NCBI GenBank assembly: GCA_025766275.1
Contig: JAFKAC010000122.1
Coordinates: forward strand, 1-64,000
Length of the DNA stretch: 64,000 nucleotides
Direction: 5' to 3'
Origin: Lactarius indigo
Lineage: Eukaryota; Basidiomycota; Agaricomycetes; Russulales; Russulaceae
Positions 57,920 through 64,000 of this stretch are shown here, piece after piece. Below the pieces are notes generated by a model that had not been told where the DNA came from, ran no database searches, and was given only the letters and a program-made list of their open reading frames with translations. The first letter of the stretch is position 1. Each line of letters opens with the position of its first letter. The position numbers and the translations under genes are program-made.

Positions 57920-58112
57920 GTTTCGAGGTGCGAGAGTAAAAAGGTGGTGGCGGTGATGGTAAGAGTTGTCGCGAACAAACCGACGCGGCACGGCCACAGC
58001 TGTAACCCGCGCCTGGGCCGTGTGACATCACGCATGTCACAAGCGTCAAGAAGAGTCGAGAAGAAATGGAATCGCTCGTCCCGGGACCGCGATGCTACAG
58101 GAACTGTCGAGC

Positions 58113-58777
58113 ATGGACCGCATCACGCAGCTCCAGGACGAGATCCAAAACGCAAGCCCCTTCTTGGGTCCTCTCCCTTAATTCGCTGACGGTTCGTGCG
58201 CCCGCCCTCATAGCTCCTTACCATCATGTCCCGCAGCATCGCGTACCTCACCTCCCGCGCCAACTTTACGCAAGTCTCCTCAGAGATCCCCGTCACCAAA
58301 CAGCGCAACCCGGACAAAGTCGATCTACCAGACGTGTTCGAAGGTAATTCGTCACTCATCCGTCTCTCATCACTCGTTTTCACGATTGATTGGAAAAAGC
58401 TAACAAAAAGGAACTCGTGAACGACCTCATGGCGAAGGCCAAGCAAATCGAGTACCTCATCCAAAACCTCCCGACTCCAGAACCGGAGGAAGTCCAGGTA
58501 CGCGCGCGCGGAGGCGGCCCCGCTACCGTGACCGCCCCCCTACTTTGGCTTAGCATCTGTGATGGATAGGCCGCGCGCCTCGCGACGCTCGAGGAGGAGA
58601 TGCAACGCGCAAATCAGGAGTACTCCGCGGCGGTCACCCGAGCCAGTACGTTTTCCTACCTGCCCCTCACCCTCTCCAGCCCAACTCCGATGAGCAGAGG
58701 CCCTCCATGTGCAGATTAGTGAGACCCTGCGTGGCATTCTAAGTAACGACGAGTATGCCTCGGAAGCACCCGGATGA
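58113..58777 (+). CDS. MED21: Mediator complex subunit 21 (MED21/SRB7)
   Basis: Small coiled-coil subunit of the mediator middle module, bridging activators and RNA polymerase II. Exons join to MDRITQLQDEIQNLLTIMSR, SIAYLTSRANFTQVSSEIPV, TKQRNPDKVDLPDVFEANKK, ELVNDLMAKAKQIEYLIQNL, PTPEPEEVQAARLATLEEEM, QRANQEYSAAVTRAKALHVQ and ISETLRGILSNDEYASEAPG, then TGA. The size (about 140 aa) fits the family. The first intron (58152-58213) starts with GC (AAC|GCAAGC) and ends TAG. Only this splice joins the first 13 codons to LLTIMS in phase. It is transcribed divergently from RTF2, with start codons about 190 bp apart. Confidence 0.92.
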
Positions 58778-61161
58778 AACCAAACCAAACCAAAAAAGGG
58801 GGAAGGTGGCGGACAAAGTAGAGTACTGTACTGTAAATGCATGTCAGTGGTGACGGCGGGCTCCGATTGGCAAATGGCCCAAGGGGTGGAGCACCAGCAC
58901 CTTCCGAGCGCTTGACGCGCAACTTCCTGGTCATGAGGGACCCAGCCGTTTACGTACATACGTCCCACCTGGCGATAATCTCCACTGCGAGGGTACTATC
59001 TGTAGTAGGCAAACCTGTGCAGTTCACGGGGTATCCACGCGCAAGCCGTCGGCAGGTATTTCAGACACATCAGAAAGGATTTCGGAACTGTTCCTCCGAA
59101 CCACTGCCACATGCCTGGAGGACATATTACGGCAACCCCTCTGAGCGCATCATGATACAGCATGTGCTATTGGTGGGGTCACACATTCTTTTTGTTTTTC
59201 TGTTGTTTTTCTTTTTCGAATGGCTGCGTTCCAAAATTTCCCACCACGATTCTGACGGGGGATGTAGATTGAGAATGTAAAGTTTTCGGCATGGCGCCAC
59301 CCAATGTACCTAGCCTGTCGGTGTATCGATCAACCCCAGTACTCAAACAACTTGTTCTGAAAACAAGCGCGTACTTTTATAATCTGAGTCAGAGCAGATC
59401 CGTGTCCTAATAACAGGTGAATATATGTCAGCCGAACTTTTTTATAGTCGATTTATGATCCGGAACATGCATTGCTAGCAAAAACCGGACGCTACAACCG
59501 AAGCCGACGCAGCCAGGAGCGCAGGAGGAAGAGGCGTTGCAGGGTCGAGGCTTGTGTAAGCGTAGGCAGAACACCCCCTCAAACCGCAAAACTCACATTT
59601 CCCTCCGATGATGATGTCACTATTCCAATTCTTTCTTCCGGGCGTCCATCTTATCAGTGCGTTTGTCCCTTTTCGTCGGGCTTGCTTTGAGTGGCGTCTG
59701 GCGCAGAAGAACCCGGCGACCAGCGGCTTTAACCGCTCGCCCCGATCGAATTTGTGGTCACACGAGCAAGTACTGGTTAGCGCTTCCACCATGTCGGTGG
59801 TGGTTCCCACCAAAATTGCTCGTGTGACCATGCGCGCGTGCTGCCAACGGAAACTTATCAGTCGCTCTGCCCAACCATCTGGTTCGAGATAAGTACCTAA
59901 CGTACCCACATAATATTTCTGATTGCGTGCCACAGAACCGTGAGCGCCGTACATGTCAGCCTTCGCCAAATAGGGGCTGAGCACACGAGCTATAATTGCG
60001 TGATGCGTGATTTATGCGGTATAGCTAGTTGAAAGACGAGGCACGGGAAAACTTGGGTCTTAGGGACGTTCTTGGTGATTCGTTTGGTTTCATTCGCGGG
60101 CGGTTGCCCAGGAGTGATTCCTGGGCCAGCACAGTAAACCTGTTTTATAGACCACCCCAAACGCTTCCAACCAGTAATGGCGTTTGCACGACTCAGTACC
60201 TGGGGAGAAAAAATATCCACAAAGGCACCATGATCCGGGAAACAGATACGGCGCATCCCAGAAAAAAAAAAGTATGGCAGCCGTAAGGATCGATTTCTGA
60301 TGTTCCGTGAGCGTCTTCGGGAATACTGTCCGACTGCCTTCACTGCCAGTATGCGTGCTTTTAAAAAAATTGGGGTGCGCAACTGTCTCCGGAGCAACTA
60401 AACCAAGATGATCATGAGCAGAACCCTACACGAGCATCATGTCGAGATAGGAGATGACGGGTAGCCACCAAAGTGAAATCCCTTTGTTTAGGGAAGGAAA
60501 AAAAAGAGGGGTCGTTTTCCCTTCAAGTCTTGTCAGCCGCATGAGTCACAGGAGCTCTCTGTGTGGCATGTGGCGAATATGACGGCGCTGTCAGAAAAAT
60601 GACGCAAGATAATGTCGGTGTAAAGATTTCGTATCAGAAGATGACGCAAGAAATCGTCCTTTCGAAATGAGAACCATCGTGTTTTGAGTGGCACCCACAT
60701 AGCGATTATCCAACGACTCGAATACCAGGTATCATACCACGTCGTGACTGAAAATGCCGAAAGCCCAGGGACGAAAAGCGGAAGGCGATGATCGCGTAAA
60801 GCCGGTGTAGTGTGCAACGCATTGCATATTGTTTGTATATCCTCTAGCCGCAGTGTGTCGGGGAAGGGGACGTGATTAGTGCACCGTCGCGCAATATGCA
60901 CGGGAAGGTACCAGAAATACACAGTAGAATCATGCTACATAGGTATTTCCAAGATGTGTCGGAAAAAAACAAAACTGAACGAACGAACGAACAACTCGCG
61001 AACTGTTTGTTGCCTGATATAAACGTGGAAAGAGTGATCAGACCCGAAACCTCTTACACTTGGGACAAAAGTGCGTTTTGTTAACTAACCACCCCCAGAG
61101 GGCGGAGGTCCCGAACAAAATAAGGGTCACCGTTCACGCTCAAGACCCCTGTAAAGCTGAT
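58778..61161. other. Intergenic, no gene recognised
   Basis: Open frames such as 59475-59984 and 60533-60922 on the minus strand have no motif I recognise and no family-like splice pattern. There is a (GAAC)n run near 60977-60990 and several poly-A/T runs (59200, 60260, 60495). A short gene could be missed here. Confidence 0.4.
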
Positions 61162-64000
61162 TTAGACACTGGGATACATGTAGTCGAGATCTTCGGTATT
61201 TAGTTCTGGCTTTTCTACTAATTTCGGCTTCCGGCTTTCATATACATATCTCTTCCACGCACTCGCCATCGTCATGTCAAAGTCCAGCTCTTCCTTCGCT
61301 CGCGGCACTTCGTCGAGGATGGCGGCGACCCGTCCAACGTAGACTTCCAACCCTTTGAGGTCTCGATGCTTGTGGATATTAGACGTTTCCTTGAGCTCTG
61401 CCAGGAGGCCCTGTATACGTTTGATCATGGTGCTGTGACGCAACATGCGGAAATCGTCGGTTAAACTGGACTTAGTATGCACTAACACTGTGGTGCACCC
61501 ACTTTAGCTTCGTTTGCCGCTTCATAAGGTCCTCGATTTCTTGGTGCCTCCCATTTGAGCGTGCTGCTCGCTTCACCTTTGCCTTTTCATCCATCACTAT
61601 CGTCCGTGTATAATCAAGGCAGAGGAGTAAATGGGGGAGAGCTCCCAAGAAAATAGGCCGGTATAGCGACCTTTCCGGCCATTCGATAGAGTTTGCCGCT
61701 TGCGCAAAAGCTTCGAACCGGTCCTTTCGGGCCTTTGGTAGTCCCAGTCCTGGGTTGGCGATCTGATTTGCACGTTTGACCTGGAGCCGACGATAGTAGG
61801 ATTGCAACGTCTTCGCCGCGTGATGCTGTTTGGCTAAATCTTCCTCCGATATCTTTGAGACTTTCGTCCCGATGGATCCAATTGCCGTGGCTACATCGAT
61901 ATCGTCTGGTGGTGGTTCTGTATCCTCATCCTCTGTATCCTCCTGAATTGGGTTGTCGGCCTCACTTGCCTCTTCTGCCGGGGTTTCGACTGGAGGCTGT
62001 GAGTCGTTTGCCTGTGCGCGTGCCTGAATGGGGATAAAGGGTGACGCTACGGGGTTCAACGTCGACGCAGGGCCAGCAGCCAAACTGAGTTTTCGACCAA
62101 TGTCGCCCGCATTCCGGAACTTGATGGGTTGGACTCCACGAAAGGTGTACAGGGCATTCTTACTCTCGTCTAACAGGGTTACCATCTCGTCTAGCTGTGA
62201 TTGAGGGACAGACGAGGTGACAACAACAGCAAGTCGTGACCAATCCTGGGCGTAGACATACCTAGGCTCCGTTCAGTTGTGCTCTCCAGGAAAAGAGGAA
62301 TTACACCGACTGGCTGAAGAGGGAGGAGAACGTCCTATTAGAATCCTTTTTCCGGAGTGATGTAATCGATCCCAAGACTAGCGCCCTCAAGGGGGCACTG
62401 CGGAAGTTGAATCCCACTAATGTGCTTTTGTGAGTACTGTGCCTAGGCTGCGCCATATGACCCAAGACCTACATAAACAAACAATCCTGCACCTGAGTCC
62501 GGTGCTCAGTCAGCAATAGGTGGCTGTATATAGGTAGGAGCACACACAATCTCGCCAGGACGAAGTTTCTAACACGGACGGAGACTTGACTGAGAGGCTT
62601 ATTTTGATGGAGAAGGTGGTCTGACCGCAATGAGCAACAACGTGCGCTATACCTATGCTTCACTTACCGGCGCCATCACCCGTGTAGACGTTCTCCAACA
62701 GGTCTTGGAACAGTCCTGTCGTTGTAAAAGCAAAGTGGGGATGTGCATCCTTATTTTGGACCTTATCCAACTTCCGCACGTTTTCAAGCATCCAACTCCG
62801 CGGGAGTGTTACCCCATGAAGTGATCCTGTCTTCCTGAAAGACCACGCTATGACAAATGAACCTACGACAAGCTCCAGGAATCTGCACAACATAGTGATC
62901 TCAACCGGAATTTTTTTGTTGAGAATGTGTCTAAAAGGTAGTATCAGAAAGGGAAATAGGGAATTGGTGGGAGACACACCGTATGAACATTGCACCAGCG
63001 TGAATACTACTGTTTTTATCCCCGCGTAAGAATTCAAGCAGATCTAGGATAACATACCCATCCCTTTCTTCACGCATTAAGAAGGGTGGGCTATATTTCT
63101 GGACCAAGCTGGTACGATGGACATGTTCGACGAGTGCCTTGTTGTCAATGAAGGAACCTAGGTCTACCAGTCTCAGTAACGACGATAAAAACTTGGGTTG
63201 ATACGGTTCGAGAATGTAGAGGTTAGGCCAAATCCAGTGGGTCCTCAGCAAGTCAAATGTCCGCGAGGTCAGTCGATTGACGTGAAGGTCGATATTCATA
63301 GGAGATCCGAACGAGATGTGCATTGGGTTCATGGCATCATAAAGTCGCTCGGTCCAGATACTTCAGAAAGTGTGGTAAGCATGCTGAGTTCCAGGAAGCT
63401 TGGAAACTCACCGTTGGTAGCGGAATTCCCCGCCAAAAAAGTGGAGTAAGTTGGAGAAATCGACTAGAAACATGTGGAACCCCAATCTATGGTCGAACCA
63501 CGCGCGGTCGAGTTTGTGCTGTCGCGTACAGTCGGTGCGTTCACAGCGTCCGGCAGCGAAGGCTTCGCACGCATCGAATACGTGATGATGAAGGAAACCG
63601 TCGCAATATACGTCAAGCAATTTTCTCAATCGTTCTCGGAGCGTAGATCGATATAAGTTGTAGAAGTATCTCACTTCTACCGCAATGTCGTCACTTGATA
63701 ACTGTCGTTGGGATCTTTGAGAACAGTCATGAAGAAACGTTCCACGTGGGAGACAAATACGACCACTCGATTGTACAGAGAACGAAAAGAGTTTTTGGAT
63801 GTGGCGCCTAACCCATGGATCCGGGAGAATAACGGCACCCTGGACTAGGAGTGCATAACTGTGGAGAGCACTTGCCATGGTGAGGATCTGGTGGTTAGAA
63901 TAACTTAGAAGGATCTTCGTATCAAAATTCCGGAAAGAGTGATCAAAACAGAGGAGCGCCGCAGGTTGATTTCCATGGTAGAAGGTCTTCCCCAGAGCTA
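61162..64000 (-). CDS. UvrD/TRANK1-like large protein, C-terminal part (5' cut by window edge)
   Basis: Exons on the minus strand, in phase as far as followed: from the edge through FDHSFRNFDTKILLSYSNHQ and MASALHSYALLVQGAVILPD to HVFDACEAFAAGRCERTDCT-RQHKLDRAWFDHRLGFHMF (a CCCH-like Cys/His patch); RIWTERLYDAMNPMHISFGS; FLRGDKNSSIHAGAMFIR; HILNKKIPVEITMLCRFLEL; TGSLHGVTLPRSWMLENV; DHLLHQNKPLSQVSVRVRNF; YVYAQDWSRLAVVVTSSVPQ; a Glu/Asp-rich stretch; AKTLQSYYRRLQVKRAN (IQ-like); WPERSLYRPIFLGALPHLLL; and the end NTEDLDYMYPSV. This layout matches the C-terminal half of the very large agaricomycete proteins annotated as UvrD-helicase or TPR/ankyrin TRANK1-like. The helicase motors would lie upstream, outside the window. 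Function unknown. Confidence 0.7.

Noticed and set aside
60970..60992. GAACGAACGAACGAAC run as a functional repeat
   Set aside because: Only about four units; an ordinary microsatellite with no neighbouring gene.
1..64000. CRISPR arrays, rRNA genes or prokaryotic operons
   Set aside because: No regularly spaced direct repeats or rRNA signatures; spliceosomal introns throughout show a eukaryotic nuclear genome.

Overview
The window looks like nuclear DNA of an agaricomycete fungus. Genes are dense with short GT-AG introns (about 45-75 nt). The F-box, CHAT/TPR and UvrD/TRANK1-like families resemble those I know from Rhizoctonia (Cantharellales); the genus is an inference. Exons were assembled by eye from splice sites and conserved protein blocks.

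Left part (1-18 kb): the 3' end of a CmcJ/AsaB-like oxidoreductase gene runs off the left edge. Two minus-strand F-box genes follow, one frameshifted and one clearly dead. Then come ribosomal protein eL8, a branched-chain aminotransferase, a decayed CHAT/TPR gene and the histone H3K79 methyltransferase DOT1.

Middle (18-36 kb): two complete sesquiterpene synthase genes (346 aa each) sit in a diverged tandem duplication. The distal end of the left unit carries a decayed copy of the promoter of the next gene, TOP2 (DNA topoisomerase II). TOP2 is followed tail-to-tail by a GCN20/ABCF3 ATPase gene. A 290-bp MITE-like element with perfect terminal inverted repeats lies between GCN20 and a 5'-truncated F-box fragment.

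Right-middle (37-48 kb): a TUP1-like WD40 gene lacking the usual N-terminal tetramerisation region, a LINE RNase H remnant, and a tandem array of three F-box genes with shared upstream blocks. Between the first two array members lies a decayed copy of a tRNA-Glu / TRM2-promoter / CNNM exon-1 segment.

Right part (48-64 kb): mostly housekeeping genes: intron-containing tRNA-Glu(CTC), TRM2 and a CNNM/MAM3-type transporter in divergent orientation, a ChaC-like gamma-glutamylcyclotransferase, phosphatidylserine decarboxylase, RTF2 and mediator subunit MED21. A UvrD/TRANK1-like gene is cut by the right edge.

Two window-wide observations matter for use. First, several otherwise conserved genes (eL8, BCAT, DOT1, TRM2, one F-box gene) each carry one-nucleotide indels, nearly all in homopolymers, which suggests residual assembly errors more than true pseudogenes. 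Second, at least five introns in five conserved genes begin with GC instead of GT.
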